NCBI GenBank assembly: GCA_020028375.1
Contig: JAHZNX010000039.1
Span: 1 to 11,815 of the forward strand
Origin: Betaproteobacteria bacterium
GTDB taxonomy: Bacteria; Pseudomonadota; Gammaproteobacteria; Burkholderiales; SG8-41
Length of the DNA: 11,815 nucleotides
Reading direction: 5' to 3'
The translations under genes and the position numbers were made by a program. This document shows, in pieces, positions 5,581-11,815 of the stretch (its first letter is position 1; each line of letters opens with the position of its first letter). The notes under the pieces were generated by a model. That model saw only the letters and a list, made by a program, of their open reading frames with translations. It was not told the origin of the DNA and did no database searches.

Positions 5581-8500
5581 ATGTTCCTGCCTGAGCTTTC
5601 GATCAAGCGCCCCGTCCTCGCGACGGTGATGAGCCTCGTCATCATCCTGCTCGGCGTGATGTCGTTCCTGCGCTTGTCGGTGCGCGAGTACCCGAAGATC
5701 GACACGCCGGTCGCGTCGGTGCGCACCGTCTACACCGGCGCCAGCGCGCAGGTGATCGAGTCGCAGGTCACGCAGCCGCTGGAGGATTCGCTCTCCGGGA
5801 TCGAGGGCGTCCGCACCATCAAGTCGGTCTCGCGCGAGGAAGTGTCGCAGATCACAGTCGAGTTCGTGCCCGAGCGCAACGTGGATGCCGCGGCGAACGA
5901 CGTGCGCGACCGCGTGGCGCGCGTCCGCGGATTGCTGCCCGACGAGGTGGACGAGCCGGTCGTGTCCAAGATCGAGGCCGACGCGCAGGCCATCATGTGG
6001 CTCGCGTTCACCAGCGACCGGCACGACGCCCTCTTCATCACCGACTACGCCGACCGCTACGTCGCGGATTCGTTGAAGGCGTTGCCCGGGGTGGCGAGCG
6101 TCATCATCGGCGGCGCGCGCAAATACGCCATGCGCATCTGGCTGGACCGCGACCGGCTCGCGGGCTTCGGGTTGACGCCGCTCGACGTCGAGAACGCCCT
6201 GCGGCGCCAGAACATCGAGGTGCCATCGGGGCGCATCGAAAGCCGCAAGCGCGAATTCACGGTGCTGACCGAGACCGATCTCAGGACGCCCGCGCAGTTC
6301 AACAACATGATCATCACCGAGGCGCGCGGCTACCCGGTGCGGCTGAAGGACATCGGGCGCGCCGAGCTGGGCGCACAGGACGAGCGCAGCGTCGTGCGCG
6401 TGAACGGCAATCCGGCGATGGGCCTGGGGATCGTCAAGCAGTCGACGGCCAACACGCTGGCGGTGGCGCAGGCGGTGAAGGAGCAGTTGCCCCGCATCCA
6501 GGCGTCGCTGCCCGAGGGCATGAAGTCCTTCATCGCCTTCGACTCGTCGCTCTTCATCGAGGCCTCGATCAAGGCGGTCTATCGAGCCATCTTCGACGCG
6601 ATGCTGCTGGTGACGCTGGTGATCTTTCTCTTCCTGCGCTCGTTCCGCTCGACCCTGATCCCGTTCGTCACGATCCCGGTGTCCCTGATCGGCGCCTGCT
6701 TCTTTCTCTGGATTTTCGGCTTCACGATCAACATCCTGACGCTGCTCGGCATCGTGCTGGCGATCGGCCTGGTGGTGGACGACGCGATCGTGGTGCTGGA
6801 AAACATCCACCGCCACATCGAGGAGGGCATGGCGCCGTTCCAGGCCGCGCTCCGGGGCAGCCGCGAGATCGCCTTCGCCGTGGTGGCGATGACGATCACG
6901 CTCGCCGCGGTGTTCGTGCCGCTCGTATTCTCGACCGGCAATACCGGCAAGCTCTTCACGGAGTTCGCGCTTACCGTCGCGATGGCGGTGCTGGTGTCGG
7001 GATTCGTTTCGCTGACGCTGACACCGATGATGTGCTCGCGGCTCCTCAGGCACCACGCGCGGCACGGCGCGATCTACAACGCGACCGAGCGCTTTTTCAA
7101 CGCCATGAATGCCGGCTACCGGCGCTCGCTCGCCCGGGCCCTCGGCCACCGCAAGACCGTGATCGGCGGGTATGCGGTGATCCTCGCGGCTATGATCGGC
7201 CTGGGCGCGTCGCTCAAGTCGGAGCTCGCGCCGCTCGAGGACCGCGGCTTCATTCTTGGCGTGATGCTCGCGCCGGAAGGCTCGACCCTGGAATACACCG
7301 ACGGCTACGCCCGCATCTGGGAGGAGATCTACCAGGGGGTGCCGGAGATCACGAGTTACTTCGTGGTGGTGGCGCCGGGCCTGGAGCGCCCGAACCCGGT
7401 CAACTTCGGGCTGTCCTTCGTGCGGCTGAAGCCGTGGGGCGAGCGCGGCCGCAGCCAGATCGAGATTTCACGGGAGGTCGGGCCGAAGATGTTCGCGATG
7501 ATGCCGGGCGTGCTCGCGTTTCCCAACAACCCGCCCTCGCTCGGCCAGAGTTTCCGCAGCCAGCCGGTGCAGTTCGTGATCCAGGGCACGTCGTATGAGG
7601 ATCTGGAGAAGATGGTCGAAAGGATCCTCGCGCGAGCGCGCAAGAATCCGAAGCTCTCCAACCTCGACTCCGATCTCAAGCTCAACAAGCCGCAGCTGGC
7701 GGTCGAGGTGGACCGCGAGAAAGTCGCCGCCGTCGGCGCGGAGGTGGACGCCATCGGGCGCACGCTCGAAACGCTGCTCGGCGGGCGGCAGGTCACTCGC
7801 TTCAAACGCGAGGGCAAGCAATACGACGTGATCGTGCGGCTGGAGGACAGGGACCGCGTGCAGCCGACCGACCTCACCTCGATCTACGTGCGCGCGCAGG
7901 ACGGCCAGCTGGTCCAGCTCTCCAACCTGGTGCAGTTGAGGGAGACGGTCGCGCCCAAGGAGCTGAACCACTTCAACCGGCAGCGGGCGGCGATCATCAC
8001 CGCGAGCCTCGCGCCGGACTACACTCTGGGCGAGGCGCTCGATTTCCTAGAGCAGGCGGCGCGCGAGGAACTGGGGCAATCCGCGCAGACCACGCTCGAC
8101 GGTGAATCTCGCGAATACCGCGAATCCGGGGCGCAGCTCTATCTCATCTTCGTGCTGGCGCTCGCCTTCATCTATCTCGTGCTGTCCGCGCAGTTCGAGA
8201 GCTTCGTCTCGCCGTTCGTGATCATGCTCACGGTGCCGCTTGCGATGACCGGCGCGCTGGCGGCCTTGCTGCTGCTCGCCGTCACGTTTGGCGCCGGCGG
8301 CACGTTGAACGTTTACAGCAAGGTCGGCCTCATCATGCTGGTCGGGCTCATCACCAAGCACGGCATCCTGATCGTCGAATTCGCCAACCAGCTCCGCGAG
8401 CGCGGCAAGGAGACGATGGAAGCAGTCTCCGAAGCGGCCGCGCTGCGCCTGCGCCCGATCCTGATGACCACTGGCGCCATGGTGCTGGGCGCCGTGCCGC

Positions 8501-8697
8501 TGGCGGCCGCCTTCGGCGCCGGGGCGGAGGCGCGCCGGCCGATCGGCTGGGTCATCGTTGGCGGGCTGCTGTTCGGCACGCTGCTCACGCTCTACGTGAT
8601 CCCCGTCGCCTACACTCTGCTCGTCGGCAAGCGCCGCGCCGCGCCGGATGAAGCAGCCGGCGGCGCGCCCCTGCACACGCCGGCCGGCAAAGCTTGA
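5581..8697 (+). CDS. RND-family efflux pump, inner-membrane permease (HAE1-type)
   Basis: A 1038-residue proton-driven exporter of the hydrophobe/amphiphile (AcrB-like) family, at the family's normal length. TM1 is at about 11-30, then a large periplasmic loop, TM2-TM6 at about 337-482, TM7 at about 526-544, a second loop, and TM8-TM12 from about 853. Proton-relay residues are present: Asp400 and Asp401 in GLVVDDAIVVLENI (equivalent to AcrB D407/D408) and Lys926 in GLITKHGILIVEF (equivalent to AcrB K940). The opening FLPELSIKRPVLATV is the family's standard start, so ATG5581 is right although no Shine-Dalgarno precedes it; translational coupling to the adaptor is likely. No outer-membrane channel gene follows, so a TolC-like protein encoded elsewhere would be needed. 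The substrate is unknown; drugs, solvents and aromatic compounds are all possible. Confidence 0.93.
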   Translation: MFLPELSIKRPVLATVMSLVIILLGVMSFLRLSVREYPKIDTPVASVRTVYTGASAQVIESQVTQPLEDSLSGIEGVRTIKSVSREEVSQITVEFVPERNVDAAANDVRDRVARVRGLLPDEVDEPVVSKIEADAQAIMWLAFTSDRHDALFITDYADRYVADSLKALPGVASVIIGGARKYAMRIWLDRDRLAGFGLTPLDVENALRRQNIEVPSGRIESRKREFTVLTETDLRTPAQFNNMIITEARGYPVRLKDIGRAELGAQDERSVVRVNGNPAMGLGIVKQSTANTLAVAQAVKEQLPRIQASLPEGMKSFIAFDSSLFIEASIKAVYRAIFDAMLLVTLVIFLFLRSFRSTLIPFVTIPVSLIGACFFLWIFGFTINILTLLGIVLAIGLVVDDAIVVLENIHRHIEEGMAPFQAALRGSREIAFAVVAMTITLAAVFVPLVFSTGNTGKLFTEFALTVAMAVLVSGFVSLTLTPMMCSRLLRHHARHGAIYNATERFFNAMNAGYRRSLARALGHRKTVIGGYAVILAAMIGLGASLKSELAPLEDRGFILGVMLAPEGSTLEYTDGYARIWEEIYQGVPEITSYFVVVAPGLERPNPVNFGLSFVRLKPWGERGRSQIEISREVGPKMFAMMPGVLAFPNNPPSLGQSFRSQPVQFVIQGTSYEDLEKMVERILARARKNPKLSNLDSDLKLNKPQLAVEVDREKVAAVGAEVDAIGRTLETLLGGRQVTRFKREGKQYDVIVRLEDRDRVQPTDLTSIYVRAQDGQLVQLSNLVQLRETVAPKELNHFNRQRAAIITASLAPDYTLGEALDFLEQAAREELGQSAQTTLDGESREYRESGAQLYLIFVLALAFIYLVLSAQFESFVSPFVIMLTVPLAMTGALAALLLLAVTFGAGGTLNVYSKVGLIMLVGLITKHGILIVEFANQLRERGKETMEAVSEAAALRLRPILMTTGAMVLGAVPLAAAFGAGAEARRPIGWVIVGGLLFGTLLTLYVIPVAYTLLVGKRRAAPDEAAGGAPLHTPAGKA

Positions 8698-8728
8698 TAC
8701 GCGCCCCGGGCGTCCCCATGTTGTCGGG

Positions 8729-9718
8729 ATGCTGGACGAATCCGGGCGCGATGCCAATTCCTTGCAGCGAGAAGGGCCTTCAGGCGAGGCGGCGTTGCTC
8801 GACGCGTACTCGCAGTCGATCACACGTGTCGCGGAAACGGTCGGTCCCGCTGTGGTGCGGCTCGACGTCAAGCGCCGCGTGCGCGGGCGGGGTGACGGCG
8901 GCAGCGGTTCCGGCTTCATTTTCACGCCCGATGGCCTGATCGTCACCAACAGCCACGTCGTGACCGGCACGATGGCGATCGAGGTGACGCTCAACGACGG
9001 GCAGAACTTCCAGGCGCATCTCGTCGGCGACGATCCCGACACCGATCTTGCCGTCATTCGTGTCGCGGGCCACAAGCTGCCCTCGGCAGCGTTCGGCGAA
9101 TCCCGCGGTCTCCGGGTCGGGCAGCTTGCGGTAGCCATCGGCAACCCGTACGGCTTTCAGTGCACGGTGACCGCCGGCGTCGTGTCCGCGCTGGGCCGCT
9201 CGTTGCGGTCGCAGAACGGCCGCCTGATGGACGACGTGATTCAGACCGATGCAGCGCTCAACCCCGGCAATTCCGGCGGACCGCTCGTGAATTCGCGTGG
9301 GGAAGTGGTGGGCGTGAACACGGCGATGATCCTGCCGGCGCAGGGCATCTGCTTCGCCACCGCGATCGACACCGCGAAGGTGACCATCGCACAACTCCTC
9401 AGACACGGGCGTGTGCGGCGCGCGCGGCTCGGGCTCGCCGGGCAGAACATCGTGTTGCCGCGCCGCATGGTGCGGACCTACGGCCTCGAGCGCGATAGCG
9501 CGGTCCAGGTCGCGTCCATCGAGCGCGGCGGCCCCGCCAGCCGCGCCGGGTTCGAGCAGGGCGACATCATTGTCGAATTCGCCGGGCAGCCGGTCGCCGG
9601 CTTCGACGACCTGCACCGCCTGCTGACCGAGGAGAAGCTCGGTGCGAGCGTGCCGGTCGCGGTGCTGCGCCGGGGCCGCCGGCTGACGCTCCAGACCGCT
9701 CCTGAAGAAGCCCGCTAG
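8729..9718 (+). CDS. HtrA/DegP-like trypsin-type serine protease with one PDZ domain, no export signal
   Basis: A 329-residue S1C-type serine protease. The catalytic triad is complete: His76 in TNSHVV, Asp106 in DTDLAVIRV and Ser182 in NPGNSGGP. A single PDZ domain covers about 234-320 (IERGGPASRAGFEQGDIIVEFAGQPV). HtrA proteins degrade or refold damaged proteins in the periplasm and carry a signal peptide or membrane anchor. Here residues 1-60 are polar (MLDESGRDANSLQREG) with no hydrophobic segment. The only upstream in-frame start, ATG8648, lies inside the pump gene and adds an Arg/Pro-rich stretch with no signal either. As read, the protein is cytoplasmic. ATG8729 lies 31 bp after the pump's stop; its Shine-Dalgarno is poor. 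It may be co-transcribed with the efflux genes and could be linked to membrane or envelope stress, which is inference. Confidence 0.88.
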   Translation: MLDESGRDANSLQREGPSGEAALLDAYSQSITRVAETVGPAVVRLDVKRRVRGRGDGGSGSGFIFTPDGLIVTNSHVVTGTMAIEVTLNDGQNFQAHLVGDDPDTDLAVIRVAGHKLPSAAFGESRGLRVGQLAVAIGNPYGFQCTVTAGVVSALGRSLRSQNGRLMDDVIQTDAALNPGNSGGPLVNSRGEVVGVNTAMILPAQGICFATAIDTAKVTIAQLLRHGRVRRARLGLAGQNIVLPRRMVRTYGLERDSAVQVASIERGGPASRAGFEQGDIIVEFAGQPVAGFDDLHRLLTEEKLGASVPVAVLRRGRRLTLQTAPEEAR

Positions 9719-9757
9719 TCAGGATCAACATTTGTCTGTAATTTGTCCTCATCCTAT

Positions 9758-9763
9758 GGAGGG
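9758..9763 (+). promoter_or_regulatory. Ribosome binding site of the first pirin gene
   Basis: GGAGGG precedes ATG9768 by four bases and decides the start against the in-frame upstream codons at 9732 and 9756. The 9756 ATG overlaps the site itself. Confidence 0.65.
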
Positions 9764-9767
9764 CGTC

Positions 9768-10631
9768 ATGAAGAAGGTCATCAGCATCCACCGCGGCCCG
9801 CCGGCCCATTGGGTCGGTGACGGCTTCCACGTGCGCAGCCTGTTCTCGTACGACGGGCAGGCGCGGAGCGTGAGCCCGTTCCTGCTGCTCGACTACGGGG
9901 CGCCCGAGGAATTCGCGCCATCCGAGCAGCGTCGCGGAGTGGGCGAGCACCCGCACCGCGGATTCGAGACCGTGACCATCGCTTACCAGGGCGGGGTGGA
10001 GCACAGCGACTCCGCCGGCAACCACGGGACGATAGGGCCGGGCGATGTGCAGTGGATGACGGCGGCATCGGGCATCGTTCACGAGGAATGGCACGAGCGC
10101 GAGTTCACCCGGCGCGGCGGCACGATGGAAATGGCGCAACTCTGGGTCAACCTGCCCGCGAAGCACAAGATGGCCGCTCCCGCCTACCAGGACATCCGCA
10201 GCGCGCAGATTCCCGTCGTGGACGTTGGCACCGGGTCGAGCGTGCGCGTCATCGCCGGAGAGTTCCGCGGAGCAAAGGGCCCCGCGCGCACTTTCACGCC
10301 GATCAACGTGTGGGACGCCCGGCTCAAGGCCGGCGGGCGCGTCGAGCTCGATCTTCCGGACGGCCATACCGCGCTGCTCGCTGTGCTGAGGGGCAAGGTG
10401 TCGATCAACGGCGACGAGTCCGCCGGCCCGGCCGAGCTCGCGATCCTCGAGCGCGCAGGGACGCGGGCCGTCCTCGAGGCGGGTGAGGACGCGACCGTGC
10501 TCGTGCTGAACGGCGAGCCGATCGACGAGCCGGTGGTCGGCTACGGACCCTTCGTCATGAACACGCCTGATGAAATCCGCCAGGCGTTCAGCGATTTTCA
10601 CAGCGGCAGGCTGGGACAGGCGCGCGCCTGA
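9768..10631 (+). CDS. Pirin-family protein (bicupin, possible quercetinase-type dioxygenase), first copy
   Basis: A 287-residue bicupin. The N-terminal cupin carries all four pirin metal ligands: His61 and His63 in GEHPHRGFETVT, and His105 and Glu107 in SGIVHEEWH. Pirin signature segments include PFLLLDYGAPEEF (37-49), GDVQWMTAASGIVH (92-105) and MEMAQLWVNLP (120-130). The second cupin (about 160-287) ends with the pirin C-terminal segment YGPFVMNT. Some bacterial pirins bind iron and act as quercetin 2,3-dioxygenases; others are regulatory, so the reaction is not certain. No signal peptide, so cytoplasmic. It follows the HtrA-like gene after 49 bp and precedes a second, shorter pirin by 34 bp. 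The gap before it carries TTTGTC twice, 11 bp apart (9731 and 9742). Confidence 0.92.
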   Translation: MKKVISIHRGPPAHWVGDGFHVRSLFSYDGQARSVSPFLLLDYGAPEEFAPSEQRRGVGEHPHRGFETVTIAYQGGVEHSDSAGNHGTIGPGDVQWMTAASGIVHEEWHEREFTRRGGTMEMAQLWVNLPAKHKMAAPAYQDIRSAQIPVVDVGTGSSVRVIAGEFRGAKGPARTFTPINVWDARLKAGGRVELDLPDGHTALLAVLRGKVSINGDESAGPAELAILERAGTRAVLEAGEDATVLVLNGEPIDEPVVGYGPFVMNTPDEIRQAFSDFHSGRLGQARA

Positions 10632-10655
10632 GCGCGGGCCCGGCTCGACTCGACA

Positions 10656-10662
10656 AGGAGGC
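10656..10662 (+). promoter_or_regulatory. Ribosome binding site of the second pirin gene
   Basis: AAGGAGG lies three bases before GTG10666, an ideal Shine-Dalgarno. It establishes a GTG start and rules out the in-frame ATG at 10570, which lies inside the first pirin gene. Confidence 0.75.
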
Positions 10663-10665
10663 AAC

Positions 10666-11364
10666 GTGCTTACGGTGAGAAAAGCGGAAGAGCGCGGTCA
10701 CGCCAACCACGGCTGGCTCGATTCATATCACAGCTTCTCGTTCGCCGATTACCAGGACCCGCGGCACATGGGGTACGGGCCGCTGCGCGTCATCAACGAG
10801 GACCGCGTGCAGCCGGGCTCGGGATTCGGCACGCACGGCCATCGCGACATGGAGATCATCACCTACGTGCTCGAGGGCGCGCTGGGCCACGAGGATTCGA
10901 TCGGCAACGGTTCCACGATCGTGCCGGGAGACGTGCAGCGGATGAGCGCGGGGACCGGAGTGCGGCACTCCGAGTACAACCACAGCAAGTCCGGGGTGAC
11001 GCATTTTCTCCAGATCTGGATCGAGCCGAAGTTCACCGGCATCAAGCCGTCCTACGAGCAGAAGCACTTTGCCGCGCCGGAGAAGCGCGGGCGACTGCGC
11101 CTCATCGCCTCTCCCGACGGACGCGACGGCTCGGTGAGCATGAACCAGCACGCGTTCCTGTACGCGGGCCTGTTCGACGGGGCGGAGCGCGCGGACCTGC
11201 CGCTCGCGGCCGGGCGCAGAGGCTACGTGCACGTCGCGCGCGGCGCCATCGACGTGAACGGCCGGAAGCTCCGCGCGGGCGACGCGCTGAAGCTCGACGG
11301 CGGGACGGCGTTCGAGCTGAAGGACGGGCGCGAAGCCGAGGTGCTGCTGTTCGACCTTCCATGA
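10666..11364 (+). CDS. Pirin-family protein, YhhW-like, second copy
   Basis: A 232-residue bicupin, close in length and motifs to E. coli YhhW, a pirin with quercetinase activity. The N-terminal block RGHANHGWLDSYHSFSFADY (10-29) is the YhhW-type opening. Metal ligands are His57 and His59 in GTHGHRDMEIITY, and His101 and Glu103 in GVRHSEYNH. HFLQIWIEP and FAAPEKRGRLRLIASPDG follow as in the family. It differs strongly from the first pirin (shorter, no PFLLLDYG-type segment), so the two are distinct subfamilies and not a recent duplication. The GTG start is fixed by an ideal Shine-Dalgarno. Its TGA overlaps the next gene's ATG in ATGA (11361-11364), implying translational coupling with the extradiol dioxygenase. 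Cytoplasmic; the natural substrate is unknown. Confidence 0.92.
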   Translation: MLTVRKAEERGHANHGWLDSYHSFSFADYQDPRHMGYGPLRVINEDRVQPGSGFGTHGHRDMEIITYVLEGALGHEDSIGNGSTIVPGDVQRMSAGTGVRHSEYNHSKSGVTHFLQIWIEPKFTGIKPSYEQKHFAAPEKRGRLRLIASPDGRDGSVSMNQHAFLYAGLFDGAERADLPLAAGRRGYVHVARGAIDVNGRKLRAGDALKLDGGTAFELKDGREAEVLLFDLP

Positions 11365-11815
11365 AAACCGCGCGCCTGCCTGCGGTTTTCGTATCGCACG
11401 GTTCGCCGACGCTGCCGCTCGAGAAAAGTGCGGCAACCGATTTCCTGCGCCAGCTCGGACCTTTGCTCGGGCGTCCCGAGGCGATCCTGGTGGTTTCAGC
11501 GCACTGGGATACCGCGCAGCCGGCCGTGAGCGCGGCCGAGCATCCGGAAACGATTTACGACTTCTACGGTTTTCCTCCCGAGCTCTACCGGCTGCGCTAC
11601 CCCGCTCCGGGCGCGCCCGGGCTGGCAAAGCGCGCCGCCGGGCTGCTCGCGAATGCCGGCATGCAGCCGCAGGTCGACCCGCAGCGCGGCCTCGACCATG
11701 GCGCCTGGACTTCGCTCATGCTGATGTACCCGCAAGCGGATATCCCGGTGACGCAGCTCTCGATCCAGTCGCGGCTCGGCCCGGCGCATCACGTTCGTCT
11801 CGGCGAGGCGCTGCG
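11361..11815 (+). CDS. LigB/DODA-type extradiol ring-cleavage dioxygenase, 3' end cut off
   Basis: The frame runs open from ATG11361 to the window edge, giving 151 codons; the family is about 260 residues. It opens with PAVFVSHGSPTLPLE (7-21) and holds EAILVVSAHWD (40-50), HPETIYDFYGFPPELY (61-76) and GLDHGAWTSLMLMYP (110-124). These are diagnostic of the YgiD / 4,5-DOPA extradiol dioxygenase branch of the LigB superfamily. The metal-binding histidines expected in this part are present (His13, His48) and His113 is in the conserved DHG motif; the remaining ligands lie beyond the window. The E. coli relative YgiD cleaves DOPA in vitro; the physiological substrate is generally unclear. It overlaps the second pirin by 4 bp (ATGA) and has no separate promoter, so it is read as one unit with it. 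Confidence 0.9.
   Translation, partial: MKTARLPAVFVSHGSPTLPLEKSAATDFLRQLGPLLGRPEAILVVSAHWDTAQPAVSAAEHPETIYDFYGFPPELYRLRYPAPGAPGLAKRAAGLLANAGMQPQVDPQRGLDHGAWTSLMLMYPQADIPVTQLSIQSRLGPAHHVRLGEAL

Noticed and set aside
5536..7149. A 537-codon open frame on the minus strand antisense to the RND pump.
   Set aside because: The translation is dominated by Arg, His, Asp and Glu with no recognisable domain, and the opposite strand encodes a complete conserved pump. High GC keeps the frame open.
5997..7598. A 533-codon plus-strand frame inside the pump gene in another phase.
   Set aside because: Arg/Gly/Ala-rich low-complexity translation without motifs; it is a frame shadow of the pump.
8648..8728. 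Earlier start of the HtrA-like protease within the pump gene.
   Set aside because: It overlaps the pump's last 17 codons and adds an Arg/Pro-rich segment without signal features; ATG8729 is the simpler start.

Overview
The window is about 11.8 kb of GC-rich, densely coding chromosome. Its tripartite tricarboxylate transporter (TTT/Bug-type) substrate-binding protein, type II NADH dehydrogenase, RND pump and codon usage all suggest a betaproteobacterium, probably Burkholderiales-like. This is inferred from gene content and base composition. There is no rRNA or tRNA marker, no transposase and no CRISPR array.

Layout. (1) Positions 1-443, minus strand: the 5' part of a Bug/TctC-family solute-binding protein, cut by the window edge. 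(2) Positions 444-623: a divergent intergenic region with a near-perfect 22-bp palindrome and a good promoter for the next gene. (3) Positions 624-1541, plus strand: a patatin-like phospholipase with a lipoprotein signal. Its end overlaps, tail to tail, a minus-strand xylose-isomerase-like TIM-barrel protein (1515-2348). (4) Positions 2435-3748, plus strand: a type II NADH:quinone oxidoreductase. (5) Positions 3749-4473: a thioredoxin locus holding a 53-codon broken copy of the 5' end of thioredoxin, a short stretch of imperfect repeats, then an intact thioredoxin with a glutamine-rich tail. (6) Positions 4474-8697: an RND efflux adaptor and inner-membrane pump with no outer-membrane channel gene alongside. 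(7) Positions 8729-9718: an HtrA-like serine protease with one PDZ domain and no export signal. (8) Positions 9768-11815: two different pirin-family proteins followed, with a 4-bp ATGA overlap, by the start of a LigB/DODA-type extradiol dioxygenase that runs off the window.

How the genes may work together. Everything from 3827 to the end lies on the plus strand with short gaps. The adaptor and pump form one export unit, and the two pirins plus the dioxygenase look like one translationally linked unit handling aromatic or quinone-type compounds. NADH dehydrogenase and thioredoxin are general redox genes. No wholly new system is evident. The least ordinary parts are the mosaic thioredoxin duplication with its inserted repeat, and -10-like boxes lying only 7-8 nt before the start codons of three consecutive genes, which suggests leaderless transcripts.
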